A stretch of DNA of 64,000 bases from Algoriphagus oliviformis (GCF_017254915.1 NZ_JAFKCT010000001.1:1054001-1118000); one strand, 5' to 3'; counted from the first letter of the stretch, positions 1 to 8,754 are shown. The notes: a model not told the origin generated them from the letters alone. A program made the numbers and translations.

Positions 1-1032
1 CTGTTTCCGAAGGGGCATGCGGTCTTTGCGCAGGTCGAGAACCTCTTTCTCCAGCTGAAAAACAAGCTGGAGCAGGAGCTCAATCGGGACAACTATGACG
101 AGTTTTATGATGAGATCGTCGGATTTGGTGAACTGGTCTCCTCCCGCATCGTCGCCGAGTACCTCTGCTTCCAAGAGCTGTTGGTGGTGTGGAAAGACGC
201 CCGCGAAGTCGTCCATACCAACTCGGACTTTCGCTTTGCCAAAGTCGATTGGGAAAAAACCGCCAAATCCTGCGCTTCCCAGTGGAGGCCTGTCTTGGAG
301 AGTTTTCCTATCCTGACCCAGGGTTTTATCGGCTCCGATCCAAAGGGTAGGCCTACCACCCTAGGCCGCGAAGGGTCGGACTTCACCGCGGCGATCTTGG
401 CAGCGAGCCTGGGAGCGGGCTCGGCCACGATCTGGAAGGATGTCCCCGGCGTGCTCAATGCCGACCCCAAGGTCTTTTCCAACACCCGCAAGTTTGACGA
501 GTTGGGCTATCGAGAGGCGGCCGAGATGACCTATTTTGGCGCATCGGTGATCCATCCCAAGACGATCAAGCCGCTCGCCAATGCGGGTATTCCACTTTTC
601 GTGAAGTCTTTTCTCTATCCGGATGCTCCCGGAACGAAGATCCACGGAGAAGCCGCGCCCCACGATGTACCGACGATTGTGCTGAAGACCAACCAGATCC
701 TCGTGAGTTTCAAGGTGACCGATTTTACGTTCATCGAGGAGCTTCACATCCACCGCGTGTACGAGCAGCTGCAGGCGCTAAAGCTGCGGGTGAACATGCT
801 CCAGCTATCGGCGATCAGCATTTCCATCGTCATCGACGCGCAGCTCTTCAAACTGGAGCAGCTGCTGGAGCGGCTGAAGCCCGAATTTGAAATCCGATAC
901 AATGAAGGGTTGGAACTGTTGACCATTCTTCATCCTGCGGAAAATGGCGCACAGGCTTACCTGGAGGGATACGAAGTGCTGCTGGAGCAGGCTTCGAGAA
1001 ACACTTTTCAGGCGGTGCGGAGAAAGACTTGA
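1..1032 (+). CDS. lysC: Aspartate kinase, 5' end cut by window
   Basis: Phosphorylates aspartate, the first step towards lysine, threonine and methionine. The frame is open from base 1, so the N-terminus with the nucleotide-binding start lies outside the window. Seen: the kinase core motif TTLGREGSDFTAAILAASLG, then IWKDVPGVLNADP and YFGASVIHPKTIKPL, which bind aspartate and ATP in this family, followed by about 110 residues that fit paired ACT regulatory domains. There is no homoserine dehydrogenase extension, so this is the monofunctional form. Allosteric control by an end-product amino acid is usual for the family, but the effector cannot be read here. A repeat block follows directly. The assignment is secure. 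Confidence 0.95.
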   Translation: MFPKGHAVFAQVENLFLQLKNKLEQELNRDNYDEFYDEIVGFGELVSSRIVAEYLCFQELLVVWKDAREVVHTNSDFRFAKVDWEKTAKSCASQWRPVLESFPILTQGFIGSDPKGRPTTLGREGSDFTAAILAASLGAGSATIWKDVPGVLNADPKVFSNTRKFDELGYREAAEMTYFGASVIHPKTIKPLANAGIPLFVKSFLYPDAPGTKIHGEAAPHDVPTIVLKTNQILVSFKVTDFTFIEELHIHRVYEQLQALKLRVNMLQLSAISISIVIDAQLFKLEQLLERLKPEFEIRYNEGLELLTILHPAENGAQAYLEGYEVLLEQASRNTFQAVRRKT

Positions 1033-1067
1033 TGAAAATTTACCCGGAGTCTTTTCGGCGATGTTTT

Positions 1068-1395
1068 GTTACCACGGAGTCCGCAGAGGAATGGGAGAAA
1101 AACTCTGCGAAACCTTTGCGTCCTCAGCGTCTTTGCGGTAAACCCAGCGCGAAGCGCATAAAATCTAGCCCAATCCTCAACCGGTTTTGGCGAAATCTGA
1201 ACGACTCCATTGATCTCCTCTCGGCCAAAACGTCAGAAATGGCATTCAACCCCATAACCTAGGGTTAAAACCCTAGGCTATGCACCTGTCGCCCCGATGG
1301 GGCTTTGTATCCGCCATTTCACCATGGCGAAAAACAAAAATCGGCTTTCGCCCGGGCCTTTATCCCTCCTAATTCTCCCGCCCTCTGTGGTGAAA
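1068..1395 (-). repeat. MITE-like repeat A, copy 1
   Basis: First of two near-identical units downstream of lysC; unit 2 starts about 339 bases later. It opens with TTACCACGGAG and closes with CTCTGTGGTGAAA, an imperfect inverted pair. Inside are a 20-base palindrome at 1258-1277 (CCTAGGGTT, AA, AACCCTAGG) and a hairpin GCCCCGATGGGGC at 1291-1303. No convincing gene lies inside; the short frames there are fragments. Copies in the other orientation lie at 41895-42213 and 42923-43170. Confidence 0.85.
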
Positions 1396-1411
1396 AATCC
1401 AACAAGAAAAT

Positions 1412-1736
1412 TTACCACTGCACGGAGGAATGGGAGAAAAACTCTGCGAAACCTTTGCGTCCTCAGCGTCTTTGCGGTAAACCCAGCGCGAAGCGCATAG
1501 AATCTAGCCCAATCCTCAACCGGTTTTGGCGAGACCTGCACGACTCCATTGATCTCCTCGCGGCCAAAACGTCAGAAATGGCATTCAGCCCCATAACCTA
1601 GGGTTAAAACCCTAGACTATGCTCCGGCCGCCCCGATGGGGCTTTGGATCCCCCATTTCACCATGGTGAAAAAACAAAAAAGTGGCTTTCGCCCGAGCCT
1701 TTATCCCTCCTGATTCTCCCGCTCTCTGTGGTGAAA
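1412..1736 (-). repeat. MITE-like repeat A, copy 2
   Basis: Almost identical to copy 1 and in the same orientation, joined by the word ATCCAACAAGAAA, which also follows this unit. It ends with CTCTGTGGTGAAA at 1724-1736. Hairpins are at 1598-1615 (CTAGGGTT, AA, AACCCTAG) and 1630-1642 (GCCCCGATGGGGC). The tandem arrangement points to local duplication. No coding potential. Confidence 0.85.
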
Positions 1737-1751
1737 TATCCAACAAGAAAG

Positions 1752-1800
1752 TTTCACCACGGAGTCCGCGGAAAAATGGGAGAAAGTTTCGTGCGGTTAA
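1752..1800 (-). repeat. MITE-like repeat A, truncated third copy
   Basis: TTTCACCACGGAGTCCGCGG followed by AAATGGGAGAAAG matches the opening of copies 1 and 2, then the similarity stops. With the two full units it fills the gene-free stretch 1033-1885 between lysC and the next gene. Confidence 0.7.
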
Positions 1801-1885
1801 TTTTTTTGCCGGGGTCTTTGTCCGCATGGGATTCGCTCCCGGATTTTTCTAACTTCAAAAAATCAAAACCTTAATTTTCAGCCCA

Positions 1886-2989
1886 ATGAGTAACCGAAGA
1901 ATTTTTCTCAAAAAAGCCGGGATTTCCACTTTGGCCCTGAGCCTGCCCTACGCCAACACACTTTCAGCTATGCATACACTACACGAAGACAAAGTCCTCC
2001 GGGTCGCGATCATGGGGCTCGGGAGCTACGGCACCCGCGTGGCGGAAGCCATGAAAGACTGCAAGCGCGCCAAACTCGTCGGCGTGGTCAGCGGCACGCC
2101 CTCCAAGATCAGCGACTGGCAAAGCAAGTATGGCATTCCGGCCAAAAACTGCTACAACTACGAAACTTTTGACCAGATCAAGGACAATCCCGACATAGAC
2201 GTGGTGTATATGACCACGCCCAATTCCCTTCACAAGCCCCACTGCCTCCGACTTGCGGCGGCAGGCAAGCATGTGATCAGCGAGAAGCCCATGGCGCTCA
2301 ATGCCGCCGAAGGCCGGGAAATGGTGGCGGCCTGTAAGAAAGCCGGAGTCCATCTGCTCGTGGGCTACCGCATGCACTTCGAGGCCAAAACGCTGGAAGT
2401 CGTGCGGCAGCAGCGTGCCGGAGAGTTTGGGGAAACGCTCTTTTTTCAGGGCTTGAGCGGGTTTAGGATCGGAGATCCGACGCAGTGGCGGCTCGATCGG
2501 GAGCTGGCCGGCGGCGGTTCGATGATGGATATCGGCATCTATTCGGTCAATGGCACCCGCTACATGCTCGGCGAGGAGCCGGTCTGGGTGACGGCGCAGG
2601 AGTCCAAGACCGACCCTGTCAAGTTCAAGGAAGGGGTGGACGAAACCATCACCTTTCAGATGGGCTTTCCCTCCGGGGCGATGGCTTCCTGTCTTTCCAC
2701 CTATGCTTTGAACCATCTGGACAAGTTTTTTCTGAACGGAACCAAAGGCTTTGCCGAGATGCAGCCCTCTACTGGCTATGGCCCGATCAAGGCCTGGACC
2801 AACAAAGGCCCCATCGAGCGCGAACATATCACCCACCAGACGACCCAGATGGACGAAATGGCGGCGATTATTTTGGATGGCAAAAAGCCCCTTATCCCCG
2901 TGGACGGGGAGGAAGGTCTCAAAGACCTGGTGATCATCGATGCGATCTATGAAGCGGTACGGAATGGAGGGAAAGTCAAGCTTGGGTAG
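1886..2989 (+). CDS. Exported Gfo/Idh/MocA family oxidoreductase
   Basis: Predicted NAD(P)-dependent sugar or polyol dehydrogenase, 367 residues. The N-terminus MSNRRIFLKKAG followed by a hydrophobic stretch to about residue 28 is a twin-arginine export signal, so the protein probably folds with its cofactor and is then exported. The Rossmann motif is VAIMGLGSYGTRVAEAM at about 40-56. EKPMALNAAEGREM at about 134-147 holds the Lys of the family's EKP motif, and GGGSMMDIGIY at about 210 is typical of the C-terminal substrate domain. The substrate is unknown. The last 14 bases overlap the converging GNAT gene. An exported protein with a Tat signal is common for this family in Bacteroidetes. Confidence 0.88.
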   Translation: MSNRRIFLKKAGISTLALSLPYANTLSAMHTLHEDKVLRVAIMGLGSYGTRVAEAMKDCKRAKLVGVVSGTPSKISDWQSKYGIPAKNCYNYETFDQIKDNPDIDVVYMTTPNSLHKPHCLRLAAAGKHVISEKPMALNAAEGREMVAACKKAGVHLLVGYRMHFEAKTLEVVRQQRAGEFGETLFFQGLSGFRIGDPTQWRLDRELAGGGSMMDIGIYSVNGTRYMLGEEPVWVTAQESKTDPVKFKEGVDETITFQMGFPSGAMASCLSTYALNHLDKFFLNGTKGFAEMQPSTGYGPIKAWTNKGPIEREHITHQTTQMDEMAAIILDGKKPLIPVDGEEGLKDLVIIDAIYEAVRNGGKVKLG

Positions 2990-3512
2990 AAAAATCCTGC
3001 GACTGAGGGTCGATGGTTTCCAAGGTCAGCTGCATGAAAACCAAATTGAGCCACTTTCCAAACTTGAAGGCCACCTCTGGAAATCGGGCAACTTCCTTGA
3101 ACCCCAGCCTTTCGTGAAAGCGGTAGCTGCCCAGGTTTTCGGAGTCCATCCCCGCGATCATCACGTGATAGCCTTGTTCCTTGGCGATCGCGATCAGTCG
3201 GCGCATCAGTTCCGAGCCGAGACCTTGGTTTTGGGCTTTTGCAGTCAGGTAGATCGAGTGCTCGATGGTGGTGTTGTAGCCGGGCTTTGCCCGAAATTTC
3301 CCAAAAGTCGCATAGCCCGCCAGCTCGCCGGCTACCTCGCCGATGAGGACGGGGAAGCCCGCTGCCAGTTTTTCTGAAAACTGCGACTGCACGTCCTCCA
3401 AGGGCTTTGGGTCGTAATCGTAGTTGTGGAAGGTGTTGAGAATGGAGTCGTTGATGATCTCCAAGATGGCGGGCGCGTCGCTCTCCCGGTAGCTGCGGAT
3501 CTGGAAGTTCAT
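2976..3512 (-). CDS. GNAT family N-acetyltransferase, PAT/MnaT-like
   Basis: Acetyltransferase of 178 residues, closest in appearance to the phosphinothricin / L-amino-acid acyltransferase branch (the opening IRSYRESDAPAILEIINDSI is typical). The acetyl-CoA loop is NQGLGSELMRRLIAIA near residue 95, with GMDSENLGSYRFHERLGFKE after it. It is the last gene of a three-gene reverse-strand operon and its ATG overlaps the fructosamine kinase stop by 4 bases (ATGA), so the two are probably translationally coupled. The neighbours repair glycated proteins, which suggests it may act on an amine or amino acid released there; this is inference. Its 3' end overlaps the converging oxidoreductase gene. Confidence 0.85.
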   Translation of the reverse strand: MNFQIRSYRESDAPAILEIINDSILNTFHNYDYDPKPLEDVQSQFSEKLAAGFPVLIGEVAGELAGYATFGKFRAKPGYNTTIEHSIYLTAKAQNQGLGSELMRRLIAIAKEQGYHVMIAGMDSENLGSYRFHERLGFKEVARFPEVAFKFGKWLNLVFMQLTLETIDPQSQDFSTQA

Positions 3513-4384
3513 GGCTGGAAGTGTTTGAGGATTTTTTCGATTCCCGGCAGATAGGCCGTGCCAAAGAGGTTCAGGTGGACGAGTAGGGGATAGAGGTTGT
3601 AGATCCCCATGCGGCTGTCGAAGTCCGGCTCCAGGGGCAGGATGGACTCATAGGCCTCGTAGAAGCGTGAATCAAAGCCACCAAAAAGCTTGGAGAAGGC
3701 GATGTCCATCTCCCTGTGCCCGTAGTACACCGCCGGATCGATGAGGCAGGGTTGGCCATCCCCGTAGCAGATCACGTTGCCAGACCAGAGATCGCCGTGA
3801 AGCAGTGATGGCTTTTCCTTCGGAAATAACGAGTCCAGCTTCGGATAGATAGACTGGAATTTTTTCAAAAAATCCAGCGGAATCAGCCGGTCAAAATAGG
3901 CTTTGCCCAGCATGGGCTCCAGTCGCTGCTCGATGAAAAACGTGAGCCAGTCGTCAAGCTGGTGGTTTTTCTGGGGAAGCGAGGCGATGTAGTTTTCAGT
4001 GTCCAGTCCAAAATGCCGGGAGTGGTGGAGATGGAGATGGGCCAGGCCTAGCCCGAGATTTTCCCAGTAGTCGAGCTGCTGGCGGGAGGAGGGGATGAAT
4101 TCCGAGAGGAGGTAGTTGTAGTCGCCGATGCGGCCTTGGCCGAAGGTTTTGGGTACTTTGAGAAAGGTGGATTTGCGGAGCTTTTGCAGTCCCTCGGCCT
4201 CTTTGCTCAGGATGTCCCGCTCGTGGTCAAAATTGAGCTTGAGGAAAAAAATGCCTTCGGAGGTTTCCAGCCGGATTCCCCGGTTGTGGTTGCCTGCGGC
4301 GATGAGGTTGGCGGATTTTAGTCGGGCCACCGGCCCCAGACTTAGGTTGACTACCTGTGCGAAAAGCTCGTGTTGCTCATGCAT
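3509..4384 (-). CDS. Fructosamine/ribulosamine 3-kinase family protein
   Basis: Kinase of the FN3K family, 291 residues. Family members phosphorylate C3 of sugar-lysine adducts (fructosamines, or ribulosamines in many bacteria) so that the adduct falls off, repairing glycated protein. Seen: an aminoglycoside-phosphotransferase-like fold with the catalytic segment LLHGDLWSGNVICYGDG (HGD, then N) and the metal-binding CLIDPAVYYGHREMDIAFS (IDP), plus the FN3K-typical GLDTENYIASLPQ. It overlaps the upstream phosphatase gene by 8 bases and the downstream GNAT gene by 4. Ribulosamine is the more likely substrate in bacteria; the sequence alone does not decide. Confidence 0.9.
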   Translation of the reverse strand: MHEQHELFAQVVNLSLGPVARLKSANLIAAGNHNRGIRLETSEGIFFLKLNFDHERDILSKEAEGLQKLRKSTFLKVPKTFGQGRIGDYNYLLSEFIPSSRQQLDYWENLGLGLAHLHLHHSRHFGLDTENYIASLPQKNHQLDDWLTFFIEQRLEPMLGKAYFDRLIPLDFLKKFQSIYPKLDSLFPKEKPSLLHGDLWSGNVICYGDGQPCLIDPAVYYGHREMDIAFSKLFGGFDSRFYEAYESILPLEPDFDSRMGIYNLYPLLVHLNLFGTAYLPGIEKILKHFQP

Positions 4385-4862
4385 AGAGCTGGTGCTCGGC
4401 TTTGATTTTGGTCAGAAAGCTGTCTATCGACACCTCGAGGATCTGGTAGATTTCGTCAAATCCCTCCTCGCCCCCATAGTAGGGATCCGGCACGGGGAGT
4501 CCTTCCCAGCCGGTGACAAAATCCCGCATCAGGAAGATTTCCTTGTCGTCGTAGTTGTACTTGGATTTCATTGTCTGGAGATTGCGGAGGTTGCTCTCGT
4601 CCATGGCGATGATGTAGTCAAAGTCCCGGAAGTCGGTGCGGTTGACCTGGCGGCCACGATGGTTGATCTCCAGTCCTTTTCTTTGGGCGCATTGGATGGA
4701 ACGCTCGTCGGGCAGCTCGCCGATGTGGTAGTCCGAGGTGCCGGCACTGTCTGATTTGAAGCTGCGCGACAGTCCCAAAGCCTGGATTTTATGGTTGAAA
4801 ATGGCTTCCGCAAGCGGTGATCGACAGATATTGCCCAAACAAACAAATAGGACTTTAATCAT
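4377..4862 (-). CDS. Low-molecular-weight protein-tyrosine phosphatase family
   Basis: Cytoplasmic phosphatase, 161 residues, with the P-loop VCLGNICRSP (C-x5-R-S) at residues 7-16 and the general-acid loop DPYYGGEEGFDEIY near 128. It heads an overlapping operon with a fructosamine-3-kinase homologue. Members of this family found beside FN3K genes are known to dephosphorylate protein-bound ribulosamine-5-phosphate, handing the product to the kinase. That role fits here better than tyrosine dephosphorylation. The 190-base gap to the divergent kdtA must hold the promoters of both. Confidence 0.92.
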   Translation of the reverse strand: MIKVLFVCLGNICRSPLAEAIFNHKIQALGLSRSFKSDSAGTSDYHIGELPDERSIQCAQRKGLEINHRGRQVNRTDFRDFDYIIAMDESNLRNLQTMKSKYNYDDKEIFLMRDFVTGWEGLPVPDPYYGGEEGFDEIYQILEVSIDSFLTKIKAEHQLYA

Positions 4863-5040
4863 GATGAGAATTCTACAAAGGCTGTTTTTACGCTGGCTGC
4901 TAGAAAAGGATAGCTTTGAAAGTAGTTATTTTTCAGGTTTTTTGCACGGGCGATAATCCTAATTTTATCCACTTTTTTTGCACCGTCGGATTTTTTGTCC
5001 CCCTGTTTTGAGAAAAAAAGGGGAATTGGGATCGATTGGC

Positions 5041-5048
5041 TACTTTTG
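5041..5048 (+). promoter_or_regulatory. Bacteroidetes -7 box TACTTTTG of kdtA
   Basis: Exact match to TAnnTTTG, ending 3 bases before the kdtA ATG at 5052. At that spacing transcription would begin at or beside the start codon, giving a leaderless mRNA. No convincing -33 TTTG is seen at 19-21 bases. Confidence 0.55.
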
Positions 5049-5051
5049 GGG

Positions 5052-6299
5052 ATGAAACTACTCTACCGCCTGTTTTTCTTCTTGGTTCCGGGTATTTTGT
5101 TTTTGCTTAAGCCCTTCTCAGGCAAGCTCAGGCATTTTTTGGAAGGCAGGAAGTTTGGCGTGTCAAAGTTGCGAAAATTTCGCGATTCTCAGCCCGGAAG
5201 CCTGGCTTGGTTTCATGTAGCCTCACTCGGGGAGTACGAGCAGGCCCGTCCGATCATCGCTTCGCTCAAAGGGAAAAGACCCGATTTGGGTGTTTTGGTG
5301 AGCTTTTTTAGCCCCTCTGGCTATGACCACGTGAGCAAAAAGCCCCAGCCCCACGTGGATTTTATCAGCTACATTCCCCTCGACCGGAAGCGCTGGGCAG
5401 AGGAATTTGTGGGGATAGTCCAGCCGGAACTTGCCTTTTTCGTCAAGTACGACCTTTGGTTTCACCATATTCAAGCTTTGAAAAAACGGGACGTGCCCAC
5501 CTTTTTGGTGGCGGCCAGCCTGCGCGAAGACCAGTCCTTCTTTGGGGTTTTGGGCTCGTTCTTTCGCCGAAACCTCTTTGCCATGGATTGGATTTTCACC
5601 CAAAACCAAAAGAGCATTGAGCTGCTCAAGCGGATCGGCTACACCCGGTCCTCCCTGGCAGGAGACACGCGCTTTGACCGGGTCGCGGCTACCGCCTCTG
5701 CTCCAAAAGAATTGCCAGCTGTCAAGACATGGATAGGGGATCTGCCGACGGTAGTCGTGGGCTCCGCCTGGGATGAGGACATGGAGCTGCTGATTCCGCT
5801 GATCAATTCCCGGCCGGAGTATCGCTGGATCATCGCCCCGCATGACCTGAGTCCCGAGCCGATGGATCGCTGGTCGGAGCGGATCGAGCTCCCGACAGCC
5901 CGGTTTTCCAACTGGAATGCAGGCGAAACGAATTCCGTTTTGTTTATCGATAACATCGGCATGCTTTCCTCGCTCTATCAGTTTGCCAAGATTGCCTATG
6001 TAGGCGGAGCCTTCGGCAAAGGGCTGCACAATATCCTAGAGCCGCTGGGTTTTGGCTGTCCGGTGATTTTTGGGGAAGTGAGAAAAGCCTCTAAATTCCC
6101 CGAGGCGGAGCAAAGCCAACAGGAGGGCTGCGGCTTTTCGGTGTCGGACGAAGGTGAGCTTTTTGCCACTTTCGAAAAACTAGAAAAAGAGGATTTTTAC
6201 GATAAGTCGGTCAAATCTGCGCAAAATTGGGTATCATCAAACCTCGGGGCGGCGGATCGGATCACAGCGAAAGTCACCCAACTAACCTCCCAATCATGA
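5052..6299 (+). CDS. kdtA: 3-deoxy-D-manno-octulosonic acid transferase
   Basis: Adds Kdo from CMP-Kdo to lipid A precursors at the inner membrane, 415 residues. Seen: an N-terminal membrane anchor (LLYRLFFFLVPGILFLL), then WFHVASLGEYEQARPII with the Glu expected to be catalytic in GT30, FFSPSGYD, and the C-terminal donor-site region YVGGAFGKGLHNILEPLGFG. I chose the ATG at 5052 rather than an in-frame TTG at 4995, because a TAnnTTTG box lies between them and family proteins begin at the anchor. It overlaps rsgA by 4 bases. It confirms a Gram-negative outer membrane. Confidence 0.94.
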   Translation: MKLLYRLFFFLVPGILFLLKPFSGKLRHFLEGRKFGVSKLRKFRDSQPGSLAWFHVASLGEYEQARPIIASLKGKRPDLGVLVSFFSPSGYDHVSKKPQPHVDFISYIPLDRKRWAEEFVGIVQPELAFFVKYDLWFHHIQALKKRDVPTFLVAASLREDQSFFGVLGSFFRRNLFAMDWIFTQNQKSIELLKRIGYTRSSLAGDTRFDRVAATASAPKELPAVKTWIGDLPTVVVGSAWDEDMELLIPLINSRPEYRWIIAPHDLSPEPMDRWSERIELPTARFSNWNAGETNSVLFIDNIGMLSSLYQFAKIAYVGGAFGKGLHNILEPLGFGCPVIFGEVRKASKFPEAEQSQQEGCGFSVSDEGELFATFEKLEKEDFYDKSVKSAQNWVSSNLGAADRITAKVTQLTSQS

Positions 6300-7219
6300 A
6301 AGGCAGAGTCATCAAATCCACCGGAAGCTGGTACATCGTGCAGGTCGAAGATCAAGTGGTTTCCGCGAGGCTCAAGGGCAAGTTCAAACAAGACGAGCTC
6401 AAGCTGACCAATCCCATAGCCGTGGGCGACTGGGTAGAGCTGGAGACGGAGGCGGGGCAGGCGACGGCCGTGATTTCCGAAATTCTTCCCCGTGAAAACT
6501 ACGTGATCCGCAAGTCCACGCGGAAGCAGCATTTTTCCCACATCATCGCCAGCAACCTGGATCAGGCGATTCTGGTCATTACCATGAAGAAGCCACGGAC
6601 TTCTCTGGGTTTTATCGACCGCTTTTTGGTCAGCACGGAGAGCTTTCGGATTCCGGCTGTTTTGGTGGTAAACAAGATGGACCAGCTCGACGGCGAAGTG
6701 GAGGAGGAGTGGCTGCAGGACATCCACGAGATCTACGAGCCGCTGGGCTATCCGGTGGTGGAGATTTCGGCTTTGACCGAAACCGGGCTCATGGAAAAGT
6801 TTTTGCCGCTCATCCAGGGTAAGTCCAACCTGATCGCGGGGCACTCGGGAGTGGGCAAGTCCACGCTGCTGAACGCCCTCATACCCGAGGCCAGACAAGA
6901 AACCAAAGAGATATCCGGCTTCAGTGCCAAGGGCGTGCACACGACGACCTTTGCGGAGCTGTTTCCCCTGCCCGAGGGCGGGGATCTCATCGACACGCCG
7001 GGGATCAAGGAGTTTGGCATTCTGGATATCGAGGAAAACGAGCTCTCGCATTATTTTCCCGAGATGAGAAAGTATCTGGGACAGTGCAAGTACAACAACT
7101 GCACGCATGTCAACGAGCCCGGATGCGTGGTGCTGAAGAAGCTGGAGGAGGGATTTATCCATCCCTATCGCTATCAGAGCTACCTCAATATTCTCGAAGA
7201 CGAGGACAGCCACCGCTGA
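6296..7219 (+). CDS. rsgA: Ribosome small subunit-dependent GTPase A
   Basis: Circularly permuted GTPase that acts late in 30S ribosome maturation, 307 residues. In order: an N-terminal OB fold (GRVIKSTGSWYIVQ), then the permuted G motifs NKMD (G4), GHSGVGKSTLLNAL (G1) and DTPGIKEFG (G3), and a C-terminal zinc knuckle CKYNNCTHVNEPGC. All nucleotide-binding residues are present. Its ATG overlaps the kdtA stop (ATGA), so it is probably translated by coupling with kdtA. Confidence 0.96.
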   Translation: MKGRVIKSTGSWYIVQVEDQVVSARLKGKFKQDELKLTNPIAVGDWVELETEAGQATAVISEILPRENYVIRKSTRKQHFSHIIASNLDQAILVITMKKPRTSLGFIDRFLVSTESFRIPAVLVVNKMDQLDGEVEEEWLQDIHEIYEPLGYPVVEISALTETGLMEKFLPLIQGKSNLIAGHSGVGKSTLLNALIPEARQETKEISGFSAKGVHTTTFAELFPLPEGGDLIDTPGIKEFGILDIEENELSHYFPEMRKYLGQCKYNNCTHVNEPGCVVLKKLEEGFIHPYRYQSYLNILEDEDSHR

Positions 7220-7273
7220 GCGGTTTTGAATCCATGGCAAATTGGCCTAATTTTCCTTTTTCAAAATCATCCT

Positions 7274-7765
7274 ATGAGCGAAGTACTCAATCATAAGCAG
7301 GTCGGGCAGAAGCTTACCCGCATGGCTTTCGAAATCTACGAGCGCAATGTCAATTCGACCGGAGTCGTGTTTGCCGGGATCACCGGAATGGGCGCGACCT
7401 TGGCCAAGCTTTTGGCGGACGAACTGAAGCGGATCTCACCCATTTCCATCGAGGAGCTGGAGGTGATTTTGGACAAGTCGGACGTGTCCAAGTCGGAAGT
7501 CGAGCTTTCGAAAAACCTGGATCTGACCAACAAAAACATCATCCTCGTGGACGATGTGCTCAATACGGGGAGGACGCTGGTCTATGCCATGAAGCCCTTT
7601 CTGGAGCTGGAAATACAGAAAATGGAAATCGCTGTGCTGGTCAACCGTAGCCATGGCCTGTTTCCGCTCCGGCCGGACTACACCGGCTTTGAGCTTTCCA
7701 CCACATTCAATGAGCACATCCGTGTGGATGTCGCCGGTTCCCAACATTCCGTGCAATTGCACTAA
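7274..7765 (+). CDS. pyrR: PyrR-like phosphoribosyltransferase
   Basis: Type I phosphoribosyltransferase of 163 residues that resembles PyrR, which has uracil phosphoribosyltransferase activity and in some bacteria attenuates pyrimidine genes. Seen: the PRPP loop [18 protein letters not shown] and [18 protein letters not shown] near residue 30, plus [17 protein letters not shown] typical of PyrR. Start taken as the ATG at 7274. It sits 4 bases before panB. No PyrR-binding leader is evident in this window, so a regulatory role is not supported by context. Confidence 0.8.
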   Translation: MSEVLNHKQVGQKLTRMAFEIYERNVNSTGVVFAGITGMGATLAKLLADELKRISPISIEELEVILDKSDVSKSEVELSKNLDLTNKNIILVDDVLNTGRTLVYAMKPFLELEIQKMEIAVLVNRSHGLFPLRPDYTGFELSTTFNEHIRVDVAGSQHSVQLH

Positions 7766-7769
7766 GCCC

Positions 7770-8591
7770 ATGTCAGTACACTCTTCCGCCAATATCAAGC
7801 GCGTCACCACCCATACGCTTCAGGAGATGAAGCATCGGGGGGAAAAAATCTCCATGCTCACCTCCTACGACTACTCCATGGCGAAGATCGTCGACGAGGC
7901 GGGCATAGACATCATCCTCGTGGGAGATTCTGCGTCCAACGTGATGGCGGGGCATGAGACCACGCTTCCGATTACTTTGGATCAAATGATCTATCACGCT
8001 TCTTCTGTAGTCCGTGCGGTGAAGCGGGCTTTTGTCGTGGTGGACATTCCTTTTGGAAACTATCAGGGCAACAGCTCGGAGGCGCTGCGATCCGCGATCC
8101 GCATCATGAAGGAGTCCGGCGCCCACTCCGTGAAAGTCGAGGGAGGCTCCGAGATCAAAGAATCGGTCACCCGAATCCTCAGCGCGGGAGTTCCCGTGAT
8201 GGGACACTTGGGTTTGACGCCGCAGTCGATCTACAAGTTTGGCACCTACACGGTGCGGGCCAAAGAAGAAGCCGAGGCACAAAAGCTGCTCGAAGATGCC
8301 AAGGTGCTGGAGGAATGTGGCTGCTATGCGATCGTGCTGGAGAAAATCCCCGCCGCTTTGGCAAAGAAGGTGGCTGAGTCGGTGTCCATTCCCATCATCG
8401 GAATCGGAGCCGGTGGAGGCGTAGACGGCCAGGTTTTGGTGGTCCATGACATGCTGGGCATCACGCAGGAGTTTAAACCTCGATTTTTACGCCAGTATGC
8501 AGACCTCCAGTCCGTGATGAAGGACGCTGTCAAAAACTACGTGGCCGACGTGAAGGCAAAGGATTTTCCCAACGAGTCGGAGAGTTACTAG
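7770..8591 (+). CDS. panB: 3-methyl-2-oxobutanoate hydroxymethyltransferase
   Basis: Transfers a hydroxymethyl group from methylene-tetrahydrofolate to ketoisovalerate, the first committed step to pantothenate and CoA; 273 residues, the normal length. Seen: [20 protein letters not shown], the metal-binding [25 protein letters not shown] and GHLGLTPQS, and near the C-terminus [20 protein letters not shown]. The ATG at 7770 follows the pyrR stop by 4 bases, so the start is well fixed. No other pan gene is in the window. Confidence 0.96.
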   Translation: MSVHSSANIKRVTTHTLQEMKHRGEKISMLTSYDYSMAKIVDEAGIDIILVGDSASNVMAGHETTLPITLDQMIYHASSVVRAVKRAFVVVDIPFGNYQGNSSEALRSAIRIMKESGAHSVKVEGGSEIKESVTRILSAGVPVMGHLGLTPQSIYKFGTYTVRAKEEAEAQKLLEDAKVLEECGCYAIVLEKIPAALAKKVAESVSIPIIGIGAGGGVDGQVLVVHDMLGITQEFKPRFLRQYADLQSVMKDAVKNYVADVKAKDFPNESESY

Positions 8592-8754
8592 GAAGTAGGA
8601 GGTCTGGAGGTAAGGAAGTTAGGGTGCGGGAATTCAGGAGCATTGGGGTCTTATTTTCCCTTTCTCGTTTTCTTAGCGCCCCTTAATTCATGAAATTCCT
8701 AGAAAATGCTGTTTTGGACTATGGACTATTGACCATCGACTACCAACTTGTTTC

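Noticed and set aside
1068..1800. CRISPR array
   Set aside because: The units are about 330 bases long, only two to three in number, with no spacer-repeat alternation and no cas genes.
1029..1874. Several 60-100 codon frames between lysC and the oxidoreductase
   Set aside because: They recur in each unit of repeat A because the DNA repeats, and the same DNA at 42-43 kb is not kept in frame.
4995..5051. Upstream TTG start for kdtA adding 19 residues
   Set aside because: The promoter box at 5041-5048 lies inside it and the family begins at the membrane anchor.
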